Shown: positions 49,758 to 58,929, numbered from the stretch's first letter. The stretch: 64,000 nt of DNA from Porphyromonas sp. COT-239 OH1446 (GCF_000768875.1 NZ_JRAO01000015.1:62192-126191); one strand, 5' to 3'. The notes: generated from the letters alone by a model not told the origin. Translations and numbers: made by a program.

Positions 49758-51035
49758 CTACCAAGCGAAGATCGGATACTTGACCATGGCCTCATTGACC
49801 TCGGCCCGTACGGCATCGATGACGGAGGCATCCTCAGGTGCAGAGAGCACTCTATCGATCTTGTCCACGATAGCATCCATCTCATGCTCCTTGAGGCCAC
49901 GAGTAGTAATGGCAGGCGTTCCGACACGGATACCAGAGGTTTGGAAGGCTGAGCGGCTATCGAAGGGAACCATGTTCTTATTGACAGTGATGTCTGCAGC
50001 CACGAGAGCCTTCTCAGCGACCTTACCGGTGAGTTCGGGGAACTTAGTCCTTAGGTCAATAAGCATGCTGTGATTGTCTGTACCACCAGAGACCACGGTG
50101 TAGCCACGACGGATGAAAGCCTCAGCCATAGCCTTAGCATTCTTCTTGACCTGGATCTGATACTCCTTGAATGAAGGCTTGAGAGCCTCACCGAAGGCTA
50201 CTGCCTTAGCGGCGATCACATGCTCGAGTGGCCCCCCCTGTACACCAGGGAAGACAGCCGAATCCAGCAGGGCAGACATTTTCTTGATCTCTCCCTTGGG
50301 TGTCTTCTTGCCCCAGGGGTTATCGAAGTCGCGGCCCATGAGGATGATCCCTCCACGAGGGCCACGCAGGGTCTTGTGGGTCGTAGAGGTTACGATGTGG
50401 GCATACTTGACGGGATTGTCGAGCTCGCCTGCAGCGATGAGTCCAGCAGGGTGAGCCATATCGATGAGCAGCAGCGCACCCACCTTGTCAGCGATCTCAC
50501 GCATGCGCTTGTAGTCCCACTCACGAGAGTAGGCCGATCCACCGCCGATGATGAGCTTGGGGCGATGCTCTAGGGCTCTCTGCTCCATCTGGTCGTAGTC
50601 CACACGGCCATCTTCCTGACGGACGTTGTACTCTATGGGGCGATACAGCAGCCCTGAGCTGTTGACGGGCGAACCGTGCGAGAGGTGTCCGCCATGGGCT
50701 AGATTGAGCCCCATGAAGGTATCCCCCGGCTCGAGACAAGCCAGGAGCACAGCCATATTGGCCTGTGCACCCGAGTGTGGCTGCACATTGGCCCATTCTG
50801 CGCCGAAGAGCTGCTTGAGGCGGTCGATGGCCACCTGCTCTACTTGGTCTACGACCTCGCAACCACCGTAGTAACGCTTGCCTGGATAGCCCTCGGCATA
50901 CTTGTTTGTCAGGCAGCTACCCATGGCCTGCATGACCTCTTGGCTTACGAAGTTCTCCGAGGCGATGAGCTCGATACCCTTGAGTTGTCTCTGGCTCTCC
51001 TGCTCGATGAGATTAAAGATTACTGCATCATTCAT
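49758..51035 (-). CDS. glyA: Serine hydroxymethyltransferase
   Basis: A PLP enzyme that interconverts serine and glycine with transfer of a one-carbon unit to tetrahydrofolate. At 425 residues it has [37 protein letters not shown] (substrate and folate site), [17 protein letters not shown], and the Schiff-base lysine in [22 protein letters not shown]. Its neighbour across a divergent gap is folP, also a folate gene. The -7 box at 51111-51118 gives a leader of about 70 nt. Confidence 0.97.
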   Translation of the reverse strand: MNDAVIFNLIEQESQRQLKGIELIASENFVSQEVMQAMGSCLTNKYAEGYPGKRYYGGCEVVDQVEQVAIDRLKQLFGAEWANVQPHSGAQANMAVLLACLEPGDTFMGLNLAHGGHLSHGSPVNSSGLLYRPIEYNVRQEDGRVDYDQMEQRALEHRPKLIIGGGSAYSREWDYKRMREIADKVGALLLIDMAHPAGLIAAGELDNPVKYAHIVTSTTHKTLRGPRGGIILMGRDFDNPWGKKTPKGEIKKMSALLDSAVFPGVQGGPLEHVIAAKAVAFGEALKPSFKEYQIQVKKNAKAMAEAFIRRGYTVVSGGTDNHSMLIDLRTKFPELTGKVAEKALVAADITVNKNMVPFDSRSAFQTSGIRVGTPAITTRGLKEHEMDAIVDKIDRVLSAPEDASVIDAVRAEVNEAMVKYPIFAW

Positions 51036-51110
51036 TGCTGCTTTTGTTTATTGTTTGACCTAAAAATGGTGAATTACCCAAAGAAGGTTCGGGCGCTTAC
51101 CCGCCGGAGA

Positions 51111-51118
51111 CAAAGATA
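51111..51118 (-). promoter_or_regulatory. -7 box for glyA
   Basis: The minus strand reads TATCTTTG exactly; TTTG lies upstream at short spacing (15 nt). A small stem GGCGGG/CCCGCC-like element follows in the leader. Confidence 0.55.
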
Positions 51119-51270
51119 ATAATAACTTCCGTGCAAAGTTGCTCCAAAGCAGACCAAATAACCCTCCTCCAATTGCCTAAGCTCAGGATCGGCTGCCCAG
51201 CAAGGCCAGCATCGAAGGAGCAAAGAGATCTGCTGATCGAGCCTGCTGGGGACAAGTGTGGAGAAAAGCG

Positions 51271-51278
51271 TACCTTTA
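51271..51278 (+). promoter_or_regulatory. -7 box for folP-cdaA
   Basis: TACCTTTA, one mismatch from consensus, lies 39 nt before the folP ATG at 51317. It shows that the longer frame opening at 51131 is not the start. Confidence 0.5.
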
Positions 51279-51316
51279 CGGCTGGCATACAGCCCATACA
51301 CCATCACAGATACCGA

Positions 51317-52231
51317 ATGATAATGATCAAACGAACGCTCAACCTCTCGGGGCGGCTATACGACCTCTCGCGCCCCCTGGTCATGGGGATTGTGAACGTT
51401 ACCCCGGACTCCTTCTACCCAGATAGCAGAGTACAAGGCGAGACAGCCCTACGCCAACGCCTCGAGATGATCGTCACCGAAGGGGGGGACCTCGTAGACC
51501 TAGGGGCCTATAGCTCTCGCCCAGGGGCGGATGAGGTCTCCGCCGAGGAAGAAATGCTCCGCCTCGCCCCAGCCCTCAAGATTCTAAGAGATGAATACCC
51601 CGAGCTCCCTATCTCGGTAGACACCTTCCGCTCGAGCGTGGCACGCTGGGCGGTGGAGGAGTACGGGGTCTCGATGATCAACGACATCTCTGGCGGCACG
51701 CTCGACGAGGCCATGGCACGCACCATCGCCGAGCTACAAGTGCCCTATGTGCTGATGCACATGCGGGGCACGCCGCAGACGATGCAGAGCATGACCCAGT
51801 ATGACGATGTGGCCACAGCCGTAGCCGACTTCCTCATCGAGCGTGTGGGGCAGCTGTACGAGCTGGGGGTACATGACCTCATCATCGACCCAGGCTTCGG
51901 CTTCGGCAAGACCCTCGAGCAGAACTATGAGCTGCTCTCACAGCTACCTCAGCTCAAGAGCACGCTGGGCCTTCCGCTACTGGTCGGGCTCTCTCGCAAG
52001 AGCATGATCTATCGCCTGCTCGAGATCTCGAGCCCAGAGGCTCTCAATGGCACGAGCGTCCTGCACACCCTATGCCTAGAGCGAGGGGCAGACATCCTTA
52101 GGGTGCATGACGTCCTGGAGGCTAGGCAATGTGTACGCCTAGTGGAGCAGCTGCGACGCTCGAGCAAGCACAACGCCTCGGAGCACCTGAGCCTCTCTCG
52201 AGCCACTTCACTCACCTCAAACAACGGCTAG
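51317..52231 (+). CDS. folP: Dihydropteroate synthase
   Basis: A TIM-barrel enzyme that joins p-aminobenzoate to dihydropterin pyrophosphate, the sulfonamide target. From the ATG at 51317 (or 51323) it has 304 residues. VMGIVNVTPDSFYPDSR is the N-terminal signature loop, followed by GGDLVDLGAYSSRPGAD (the second signature), PISVDTFRSSVARWA, INDISGG, LMHMRGTP, IIDPGFGFGKTLEQN and LPLLVGLSRKSMIYRLL (catalytic Lys/Arg). It precedes cdaA by 4 nt, an order known in Bacteroidota. Confidence 0.95.
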   Translation: MIMIKRTLNLSGRLYDLSRPLVMGIVNVTPDSFYPDSRVQGETALRQRLEMIVTEGGDLVDLGAYSSRPGADEVSAEEEMLRLAPALKILRDEYPELPISVDTFRSSVARWAVEEYGVSMINDISGGTLDEAMARTIAELQVPYVLMHMRGTPQTMQSMTQYDDVATAVADFLIERVGQLYELGVHDLIIDPGFGFGKTLEQNYELLSQLPQLKSTLGLPLLVGLSRKSMIYRLLEISSPEALNGTSVLHTLCLERGADILRVHDVLEARQCVRLVEQLRRSSKHNASEHLSLSRATSLTSNNG

Positions 52232-52235
52232 GGCT

Positions 52236-53003
52236 ATGTGGTGGCTTCAATTCTCCCTCAAGGATGCCATCGACATCCTCCTGCTGGCCGTCTTCCTCTA
52301 CTATACCTATACAGTGCTCAAGGCCTCTGGGAGCAAGGCGATCTTCACGGGTGTCATTGCCTTCTTCGGGCTGTGGATCTTGATCTCGCACATCCTCAAG
52401 ATGCAGCTCATGGGGGCACTACTGGACAAGTTCGTCAATATTGGCTTCCTGGTGCTGGTGATCATCTTCCAGGATGAGATGAAGCAATTCCTCTCGACCA
52501 TCGGTTCGGCACAGAAATGGAAGCGGTTTAGACGCTACTTCCGAGACAAGCGACAGCAAAGCGCAGATCGAGAGCGATACATCGCCCCCATCGTCCTGGC
52601 CTGCCTCAACCTCTCCCGCAAGCGCACGGGGGCTCTGATCGCTATACAGCAGAGCTTCGACCTCTCGGTCTACCAGCATGCGGGCGAACGCTTCGAGGCG
52701 GATGTCAATGCCCGACTGATCGAGACCATCTTCTTCAAGAATAGCCCCCTGCACGACGGGGCTATGATCATCGCCCAGGGGAAGATCCGTGCCGCAGGCT
52801 GCATCCTCCCCGTGGCGAGCAACCCCGATCTGAACAAGGATCTCGGCCTGCGCCACCGCTCGGCCCTAGGCCTCTCTCAGCAGACTGATGCCAAGGTCAT
52901 CATCATCAGCGAAGAGCGAGGCACGATCTCGATGGCCTATCGGGGCGAGATCATGCTCGACATCACGGCCGAGCAGCTACAGGAGCTACTCAGCAAGGAA
53001 TAG
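52236..53003 (+). CDS. cdaA: Diadenylate cyclase CdaA
   Basis: Makes the second messenger c-di-AMP from two ATP. At 255 residues it has two or three N-terminal membrane spans (about 10-30, 35-54, 65-82) and a DisA_N (DAC) domain (about 115-250) with the catalytic DGA (174-176, HDGAMIIAQGKI) and RHR (206-208, LGLRHRSALGLS). It is cotranscribed with folP (4 nt gap). No CdaR regulator follows, as usual in this phylum. Likely roles are cell-wall and osmotic control. After it a 400-nt gap holds repeat array F. Confidence 0.95.
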   Translation: MWWLQFSLKDAIDILLLAVFLYYTYTVLKASGSKAIFTGVIAFFGLWILISHILKMQLMGALLDKFVNIGFLVLVIIFQDEMKQFLSTIGSAQKWKRFRRYFRDKRQQSADRERYIAPIVLACLNLSRKRTGALIAIQQSFDLSVYQHAGERFEADVNARLIETIFFKNSPLHDGAMIIAQGKIRAAGCILPVASNPDLNKDLGLRHRSALGLSQQTDAKVIIISEERGTISMAYRGEIMLDITAEQLQELLSKE

Positions 53004-53049
53004 CTCTAGAGCTCCCCCGACCCCCTCCCATCACCCTCTATTGCAACCT

Positions 53050-53240
53050 CACTCGAGACCCAAATAGGAGCTCATTCGAGCTCCTATTTGGGTCTCTGAT
53101 GCGATCCTATCTGAGCCTCAAGTGAAGTCCTATCTAGACTTCGAGTGCAAACCTCTCGATAGCTCATGCTAGGCCCAACCGAAACCCCGACAGCGAGCCT
53201 ATACGAGACCTCGGTCGAGACCTCCATATTCCCTCAATAG
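53050..53240. repeat. 23-nt repeat array, locus F, with a perfect 19-bp hairpin
   Basis: One inverted unit and one forward unit meet as a perfect hairpin: GAGACCCAAATAGGAGCTC (53055-53073) pairs with 53078-53096 around ATTC. Forward 23-nt units follow at 53080, 53103 (GATCCTATCTGAGCCTC), 53126 (AGTCCTATCTAGACTTC), 53149, 53172, 53195 and 53218, the later ones decayed. It lies downstream of cdaA and upstream of the mazG-like gene, both plus strand. The hairpin could also serve as the cdaA terminator. No other feature is seen in 53004-53400. Confidence 0.85.
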
Positions 53241-53405
53241 ACCCTCTAGGGGCAACTCGAAGGCTGCGGAAAGTCGTCGAGCCTCGTTATTCATTGAGGC
53301 ATCCTATCTAGTCCCGTCTCGTGCTCAAACGAGAGAGAGGTGAGGAGGGAAGAGGTCGAGGCATAGTTAAAACCTTTTTTCGCTGGTATTTCGGGCGAAT
53401 TAGCC

Positions 53406-53413
53406 TACTTTTG
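53406..53413 (+). promoter_or_regulatory. -7 box for mazG-like/deoC
   Basis: TACTTTTG, an exact consensus match, lies 27 nt before the ATG at 53441. The TTG start at 53420 would fall at the transcription start and is not preferred. Confidence 0.6.
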
Positions 53414-53440
53414 TAGAGTTTGCATTTGACCCCAGCACTC

Positions 53441-53803
53441 ATGAGCGCATTAGCCCCAGAAGAGTTGAGCCTGAGACAGGCCCAGGAGACCGTAGACCAA
53501 TGGATCAAGACCTATGGCGTACGCTACTTCAGCGAACTGACCAATATGGCTATACTGACCGAAGAGGTCGGTGAAGTGGCCCGCATCATGGCCCGCCGCT
53601 ACGGAGACCAAAGCAACAAAAACGGCGAGAGCGATGCCTTAGCAGACGAATTGGCCGACGTGCTTTGGGTACTCATCTGCCTGGCCAACCAAACGGGCGT
53701 AGACCTTAGCGAGGCCTTCCGACGCAATATGGCCAAGAAGACCGCCCGAGACAGCACAAGACATATCAATAACCCCAAACTATATGAATCAGAACAAAAG
53801 TAA
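53441..53803 (+). CDS. MazG-like nucleotide pyrophosphohydrolase
   Basis: A 120-residue all-helical NTP pyrophosphohydrolase. Metal ligands are in LTEEVGEVARIMARR (EExxE-type) and LADELADVLWVLICLANQTGVDL (ExxD-type), the standard two halves of the MazG fold. Such enzymes hydrolyse damaged or non-standard NTPs to the NMP. It overlaps deoC by 20 nt, so the two are cotranscribed. Combined with deoxyribose-phosphate aldolase, the pair suits nucleotide clean-up and salvage. The exact substrate is unknown. Confidence 0.88.
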   Translation: MSALAPEELSLRQAQETVDQWIKTYGVRYFSELTNMAILTEEVGEVARIMARRYGDQSNKNGESDALADELADVLWVLICLANQTGVDLSEAFRRNMAKKTARDSTRHINNPKLYESEQK

Positions 53804-54656
53804 GTGGGAGGAGCTCTTCCTCTCCTACGCCCCCGTCCTCGAAGGGCAAGCCCTCCAAGAGGCCATCGACAAGATCCTAGAGAAGGAGTACGAGCAGTGC
53901 AATACCGTTGAGGTCAAGAAGGCCCTGCACGGCATGATCGACCTAACGACCCTCGCAGGAGCAGACACCGAGACCAAGGTAGCAGCCCTGGTACACTCTG
54001 TCAATGACTTCGAGGGTACAGACGAGAGCGTACCCAGCGTGGCCGCTATCTGCGTCTACCCCAACTTCGTCCCCACTGTACTAGAGACCCTCACGGCCGA
54101 AGGCGTACGAGTAGCCTGCGTGAGTGGAGCCTTCCCTGCCTCGCAGAGCTTCGCTGAGGTCAAGGTCGCCGAGGTCAGCCTCGCCGCACGAGCTGGGGCA
54201 CATGAGATCGACATCGTACTCAACCTCGGTCGCTTCCTCGAGGGCGACTACACCGAGGCTGGCGACGAAATCTTCGAGCTCAAAAGTGCAGCCCGTGAGG
54301 CTCATCTAAAGGCAATCCTCGAAACTGGAGCTCTCCAAGAGCCCGAGCGCATCCGCCGAGCCAGTATCCTTGCTCTCGTCTCTGGAGCAGACTTCCTCAA
54401 GACCTCGACGGGCAAGGAGTACCCTGGAGCTTCGCTCGAGGCCGCCTATATCATGTGTAGCGTCATCCGAGAGTTCTACAAGAAGACGGGCGAGAAGCGT
54501 GGGATCAAGTTCAGCGGAGGCATCAAGACCTCTACCGACGCCGTACGCTACTACTGCATCGTCAAGGACGTCCTCGGCCAGGAGTGGCTCACACCCGAGC
54601 TCATGCGCATCGGGGCTAGCAGCCTCGTAGCTAACCTACAGAAGGACATCCTCTAG
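53784..54656 (+). CDS. deoC: Deoxyribose-phosphate aldolase
   Basis: Splits 2-deoxyribose-5-phosphate into glyceraldehyde-3-phosphate and acetaldehyde through a lysine Schiff base. At 290 residues (somewhat longer than E. coli DeoC) it has LARAGAHEIDIVLNLGRF, LKAILETGALQEPERIRRAS, GADFLKTSTGKEYPGASLEAA (Schiff-base Lys) and RGIKFSGGIKTSTDAVRY. It starts MNQNKSKWEELF inside the end of the mazG-like gene. It ends before a strong palindrome. Confidence 0.96.
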   Translation: MNQNKSKWEELFLSYAPVLEGQALQEAIDKILEKEYEQCNTVEVKKALHGMIDLTTLAGADTETKVAALVHSVNDFEGTDESVPSVAAICVYPNFVPTVLETLTAEGVRVACVSGAFPASQSFAEVKVAEVSLAARAGAHEIDIVLNLGRFLEGDYTEAGDEIFELKSAAREAHLKAILETGALQEPERIRRASILALVSGADFLKTSTGKEYPGASLEAAYIMCSVIREFYKKTGEKRGIKFSGGIKTSTDAVRYYCIVKDVLGQEWLTPELMRIGASSLVANLQKDIL

Positions 54657-54710
54657 TCCTCCTCTCTAGGTCTCTACCCCCTCGAGGGCAGACCCTAGAT
54701 CCTCAAAAAA

Positions 54711-54754
54711 CAATTAGGGAGGGGCGAAACCATGGTTTCGCCCCTCCCTAATTG
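54711..54754. terminator. Two-way terminator between deoC and the GNAT-like gene
   Basis: A perfect 44-bp palindrome centred on 54732/54733; arm core AGGGAGGGGCGAAACCA. Preceded by CTCAAAAAACAATT and followed by AATTGTATC. It lies in a convergent gap. Confidence 0.9.
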
Positions 54755-54771
54755 TATCATACGCCCCAGGG

Positions 54772-55902
54772 TTAGATACGCTTGATGTAAGATCGGCGTG
54801 TTTTGTGATGCTCACGCTCGAAGTAGTTCCACTGCATCTGTACCGCAGTATTGGTTTCGAGCTCAGGATTACTCTCTGCATACTCCACCCCATTGCGGTG
54901 AAAGATAGGGATGAGGTCATCAAAGAGCAAAGCATTCACCCCCTTGTTCTGATACTCTGGAATAACCCCGATAAGGTAGAGGTCTACAACCTTATTACCT
55001 CGGAAGTTCAACTCCTTGTACAGATGAGCCCATCCGAAGGGAAGTAAGCTGCCACCAGCCTTCTGCAATCCTCGGCTCAAATTGGGCATGGTAATGGCGA
55101 AGGCTACGACCTTGTCGTCCTCCTTTCGTACAATCACGGTAACGAAATCCAAGCGGATCATCGGGATATAGACCTTAACATAGTAATCGATCTGCTCACG
55201 GCTCAGTTCAGAGAAACCATACAGAGGGGCATAGGCCTGATTGAGCGTCTCAAAGATGCGGTGAGCGTAAGGCAAGACCTCTTTTTGACTCTTGAACTTA
55301 AGGATCTTGAGCCCGTACTTCTTACGCACAATCTCAGAGATACGCATGTGCTTCTCAGGCATCTGGGCCGGTACGAAGATTTTATACTCTCTCCAGTCTT
55401 GGTCTTTAACAAAACCCATGCGTTCCATCTGCTTAGGATAGTAGGCATAGTTATAGATCGTAGCCATTGTACCCAGCTGGTCAAAGCCCTCCACGAGCAT
55501 TCCCTGGTGGTCTAGATCTGTAAAGCCCATGGGGCCCTGAAGCATCTCCTTACCTCGACGCTTGGCCCAATCGATCACAGCTCCAAATAGAGCATCTACG
55601 ACCTCGTCATCATTGATGAAGTCTACGAAGCCAAAGCGAGCATTGTTTTGATTCCAAGTCTCATTAGCCTTGTTATTGATGATGCCAGCAATGCGCCCTA
55701 CAATCTCACCATCTCGATAGGCTAAGAAGTAGGCTGCTTCGCAGAACTTGAAGGCGGGGTTCTTCTTTGCGTCAAGAGTCCTCAGCTCATCATCGATGAG
55801 CCCTGGGACATAGTAGCGGTTGCCCTTGTATAGCTTGAGATTGAACTTTACGAACTTCCTCATATCTGCCGAGGAAGATACTTGTCTGATTTCTACTGCC
55901 AT
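54772..55902 (-). CDS. GNAT-like conserved protein of Bacteroidota
   Basis: A 376-residue soluble protein. The C-terminal half holds an acetyltransferase-like core: DFVTVIVRKEDDKVVAFAITMPNLSRGLQKAGG (beta-4/5 region) and VVDLYLIGVIPEYQNKGVNALLFDDLIPIF, where VIPEYQNKGV matches the acetyl-CoA loop Q/RxxGxG/A loosely. The N-terminal half is also GNAT-like (YFLAYRDGEIVGRIAGIIN). It therefore looks like a tandem GNAT. I know the family only as a conserved hypothetical protein of the phylum; substrate unknown. It shares an overlapping divergent promoter with the SUI1 gene. Confidence 0.78.
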   Translation of the reverse strand: MAVEIRQVSSSADMRKFVKFNLKLYKGNRYYVPGLIDDELRTLDAKKNPAFKFCEAAYFLAYRDGEIVGRIAGIINNKANETWNQNNARFGFVDFINDDEVVDALFGAVIDWAKRRGKEMLQGPMGFTDLDHQGMLVEGFDQLGTMATIYNYAYYPKQMERMGFVKDQDWREYKIFVPAQMPEKHMRISEIVRKKYGLKILKFKSQKEVLPYAHRIFETLNQAYAPLYGFSELSREQIDYYVKVYIPMIRLDFVTVIVRKEDDKVVAFAITMPNLSRGLQKAGGSLLPFGWAHLYKELNFRGNKVVDLYLIGVIPEYQNKGVNALLFDDLIPIFHRNGVEYAESNPELETNTAVQMQWNYFEREHHKTRRSYIKRI

Positions 55903-55961
55903 TGTTTCTCTGCTCTGTGCACGTGCCTGGTCGGAGGACTATGGTACGGGCGATTAAGTCG

Positions 55962-55981
55962 TATATTTGCGAGCAAATATA
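55962..55981. promoter_or_regulatory. Overlapping divergent -7 boxes in a palindrome
   Basis: The 20-bp site is TATATTTGC, GA, then the reverse complement GCAAATATA. Each strand therefore carries a perfect TATATTTG -7 box (plus strand 55962-55969; minus strand 55974-55981). They serve the SUI1 gene (start 56009) and the GNAT-like gene (start 55902). Polymerase bound for one direction would block the other. A dyad-binding regulator could also bind here. Confidence 0.6.
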
Positions 55982-56008
55982 GTCAAAACTTAGCAGGCAT
56001 AGATCATT

Positions 56009-56350
56009 ATGGCAGACTGGAAAAAGCGTCTGGGTGTCCTCTACAGCACAAACCCAGATTTCGACTACGAAAGGACCGATAGCTCACAGAGCATCGAAAC
56101 CCTCCCTGAGGAACGGCAGGAGCTACGCATCTCCATCAGCCGACGCCATCGGGCAGGCAAAGAGGTCAGCCTCATCACGGGCTTTGTCGGATCAGAAGGA
56201 AGCCTAGAGGAGCTGGGCAAACTCCTCAAACAACGCTGCGGCGTAGGCGGGGCCGTCAAGCAGGGAGAGATCATCATCCAGGGTGACCAGCGAGACAAGC
56301 TCCTCGAGATCCTGCTTTCTCTCGGCTACAAGCGCACCCGAAAGGCTTAG
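56009..56350 (+). CDS. SUI1/eIF1-like translation factor (YciH)
   Basis: A 113-residue protein of the SUI1 family. The core is ELRISISRRHRAGKEVSLITGFVGSEGSLEELGKLLKQRCGVGGAVKQGEIIIQGDQRDKLLEILLSLGYKRTRK, matching the eIF1/YciH fold with the family's typical GxGGxxKxGxIxxQGDQR run. In bacteria it can discriminate at initiation on weak starts, but its role is unsettled. It is transcribed alone from the divergent palindromic promoter. Confidence 0.9.
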   Translation: MADWKKRLGVLYSTNPDFDYERTDSSQSIETLPEERQELRISISRRHRAGKEVSLITGFVGSEGSLEELGKLLKQRCGVGGAVKQGEIIIQGDQRDKLLEILLSLGYKRTRKA

Positions 56351-56372
56351 CCCAAAGCTCAGTATTAGTCCG

Positions 56373-56380
56373 TATCTTTG
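56373..56380 (+). promoter_or_regulatory. -7 box for the GH2 gene
   Basis: TATCTTTG, an exact consensus match 41 nt before the GH2 start; no good TTG upstream at the usual spacing. Confidence 0.55.
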
Positions 56381-56421
56381 AGGGCTCTCAAGCATTCTCA
56401 ACAAAAAATCATCATAACATC

Positions 56422-58929
56422 ATGACTAGATCCAAACTCTACACCGCTCTACTACTCTCGGGGCTTAGCCTGAACTCCTTGATGGCTCAGCGCACGCTGC
56501 AGACCCTCGAGGAGGGATGGCGATTTAGCCGAGAAGACAAGGCCCAGGCCGCACAGCCGTCCTTCGACGATCGCAAGTGGCAGAGCGTTACAGTACCCCA
56601 TGACTGGGCCATCTATGGCCCTTTCAGCTTCGACAACGACAAGCAACACCTGGCCATTACCCAGGACGGACAAAAGGAGGCTATGGAGCACGCAGGACGT
56701 ACGGGAGGCCTCCCCTTCGTCGGAGTAGGCTGGTATCGCCGCTCGCTCTCACTCCCTTCCTCCCTTGATGACAGGCGTGTACAGCTACGCTTCGACGGGG
56801 CTATGAGCCATGCCCGAGTGTATGTCAATGGCCAGGAGGCTGGCTATTGGCCCTATGGGTACAATACCTTCATCCTCGACATCACCCACCTCGTCCGCCC
56901 TGGGGACAACACCCTAGCCGTCCGCCTGGAGAATAAGCACGAGAGCAGTCGTTGGTACCCTGGTGCAGGCCTCTATCGCAATGTGCACCTGCTCATTACC
57001 CCTCAGACGCATATCGCCCATTGGGGGACGCAGATCCAAACGCCCCAGGTGAGCAAAGACTATGCTCGGGTAGAGGTGCGCACAGCTCTTGAGGGGCGTA
57101 GCCATCTAGGCTCATCGCACCTCACCTATGAGGGCAAGTTGCTCTCGCCCAAGGGGCAGGAGATCGCCTCCTTCCGCTCGGAGGGTATCGGGCAGAAGGC
57201 TCTCGAGCGAGACACGATCATCCGCTCTAGCTTCGGGGTAGATCGCCCCGAGCTTTGGGACATCAAGCAGCCCCACCTCTATCGCCATGTAGCTCTCCTC
57301 TACCGAGATGGGCAGCTCATCGACAGCGACACGACGAGCTTTGGCATTCGCTCGATAGAGCTCCGACAGCATGACGGGTTCTACCTGAATGGGCGCAAGA
57401 TCAAGTTCCAGGGCGTTTGCCTCCACCACGACCAGGGGCCACTCGGGGCTGCAGTCAATGTGGCCTCTATGCGCCGCCAAATTCGCACCATGCAGGACAT
57501 GGGGGCTAATGCCATCCGTACTAGCCACAATATGCCTGCCCCAGAGTTCGTTCGCCTATGCGACGAGATGGGGATGATGGTCATGGCCGAGAGCTTCGAC
57601 AGCTGGGCAGTACCCAAAGTGCCCAATGGCTATAACCTCGACTTCGCCCAGTGGCATCGGAGAGACCTGACGAACCTTATCCGCCAATTCCGCAATAGCC
57701 CCTCCGTGGTTATGTGGTGCATCGGCAACGAGGTCAGCGAGCAGTGGAGGGACAATGGCTCCAAGACCCAATACACCCTGCAGGAGATCTGCCACCGAGA
57801 GGATCCTACACGCCCAGTAACCAATGGGATGGATGCTCCATTAGCTGTCCTCAAAAATGGCATGGCCGCCAGCCTCGACGTGCCAGGCTTCAACTACCGC
57901 CCACACCTCTACGACACGGCCCATCGTGTCCTCCCTCAGGGCTTCATCCTCGGCAGCGAGACCGCCTCTACACTCAGCTCTCGAGGCGTTTACAAGTTCC
58001 CCGTACAGCGCAGGGCCATGGCCAAGTACCCTGACCATCAAGCCTCTAGCTACGATGTAGAGCACTGCAGCTGGAGCAACCTACCCGAGGATGACTGGAT
58101 GCGCCACGAGGATCACCCCTGGACAATGGGCGAATTTATTTGGACAGGTATCGACTACATTGGCGAGCCTACCCCTTACTACAGCGATTGGCCCAGCCAT
58201 AGCTCACTCTTCGGAGCGGTAGACCTGGCGGGTATCCCCAAGGATCGCTTCTATCTCTATCGCAGTCATTGGAATAAGGAGGAGACCACGCTACACATCC
58301 TACCCCACTGGACCTGGCCAGGCAGAGAGGGCGAGGTAACCCCGATCTTCGTCTACACCAACTACCCCGAGGCCGAGCTCTTCATCAACGGCAAGAGCCA
58401 GGGACGTCAGCGCAAGGATCTAAGCGTACGTATTGCTGAGACAGAGCATTCTGAGGCGAAAAATAACTTCACCCGCCAGAGACGCTATCGCCTCATGTGG
58501 ATGCAAACGAAGTACGAACCAGGCGAAGTACGGGTCGTTGCCTATGACAAGAGTGGGAAGGTCGCCGAGACCAAGACCCTGCGCACTGCGGGCAAGCCAC
58601 ACAGCCTTAAGCTCTCGGTCGATCGCTCAGAGATCGCTGCTGACGGGCGAGATATTGCCTTCGTTAGGGTAAGCCTCGTGGACAAGGAGGGCAACCTCAT
58701 CCCCTCAGACCAGCGTCTAGTGAAGTTCAAGGTTGGGGGTGCAGGTAGCTTCAGGGCTGCTGCCTCGGGCAATCCAGCCTCACTTGACCTCTTCCACCTG
58801 CCCCAGCATCACCTCTTCTCGGGCGAGCTAACAGCCCTCGTGCAGAGCACAAAGCAGGCGGGTAAGATTACCCTCACTGTCTCGGCCAAGGGTGTCCGCT
58901 CCGCCACCATCACCCTACACAGCAAGTAG
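56422..58929 (+). CDS. GH2 beta-galactosidase (exported)
   Basis: An 835-residue secreted or periplasmic glycosidase with a signal peptide of about 22 residues (LLLSGLSLNSLMAQ). Domain order: GH2 sugar-binding (about 25-195, with WAIYGPFSFDND and GVGWYRRSLSLP), immunoglobulin-like (about 200-310), TIM barrel (about 315-600), then DUF4982-like and Ig-like C-terminal domains. The acid/base Glu is in WCIGNEVSEQW (E437). The nucleophile is probably Glu 513 in FILGSETAST. NMPAPEFVRLCDEMGM and GEFIWTGIDYIGEPT are typical of the DUF4982-type beta-galactosidases. Galactosidase is the best guess; other beta-linked hexoses are possible. It is transcribed alone. Confidence 0.88.
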   Translation: MTRSKLYTALLLSGLSLNSLMAQRTLQTLEEGWRFSREDKAQAAQPSFDDRKWQSVTVPHDWAIYGPFSFDNDKQHLAITQDGQKEAMEHAGRTGGLPFVGVGWYRRSLSLPSSLDDRRVQLRFDGAMSHARVYVNGQEAGYWPYGYNTFILDITHLVRPGDNTLAVRLENKHESSRWYPGAGLYRNVHLLITPQTHIAHWGTQIQTPQVSKDYARVEVRTALEGRSHLGSSHLTYEGKLLSPKGQEIASFRSEGIGQKALERDTIIRSSFGVDRPELWDIKQPHLYRHVALLYRDGQLIDSDTTSFGIRSIELRQHDGFYLNGRKIKFQGVCLHHDQGPLGAAVNVASMRRQIRTMQDMGANAIRTSHNMPAPEFVRLCDEMGMMVMAESFDSWAVPKVPNGYNLDFAQWHRRDLTNLIRQFRNSPSVVMWCIGNEVSEQWRDNGSKTQYTLQEICHREDPTRPVTNGMDAPLAVLKNGMAASLDVPGFNYRPHLYDTAHRVLPQGFILGSETASTLSSRGVYKFPVQRRAMAKYPDHQASSYDVEHCSWSNLPEDDWMRHEDHPWTMGEFIWTGIDYIGEPTPYYSDWPSHSSLFGAVDLAGIPKDRFYLYRSHWNKEETTLHILPHWTWPGREGEVTPIFVYTNYPEAELFINGKSQGRQRKDLSVRIAETEHSEAKNNFTRQRRYRLMWMQTKYEPGEVRVVAYDKSGKVAETKTLRTAGKPHSLKLSVDRSEIAADGRDIAFVRVSLVDKEGNLIPSDQRLVKFKVGGAGSFRAAASGNPASLDLFHLPQHHLFSGELTALVQSTKQAGKITLTVSAKGVRSATITLHSK

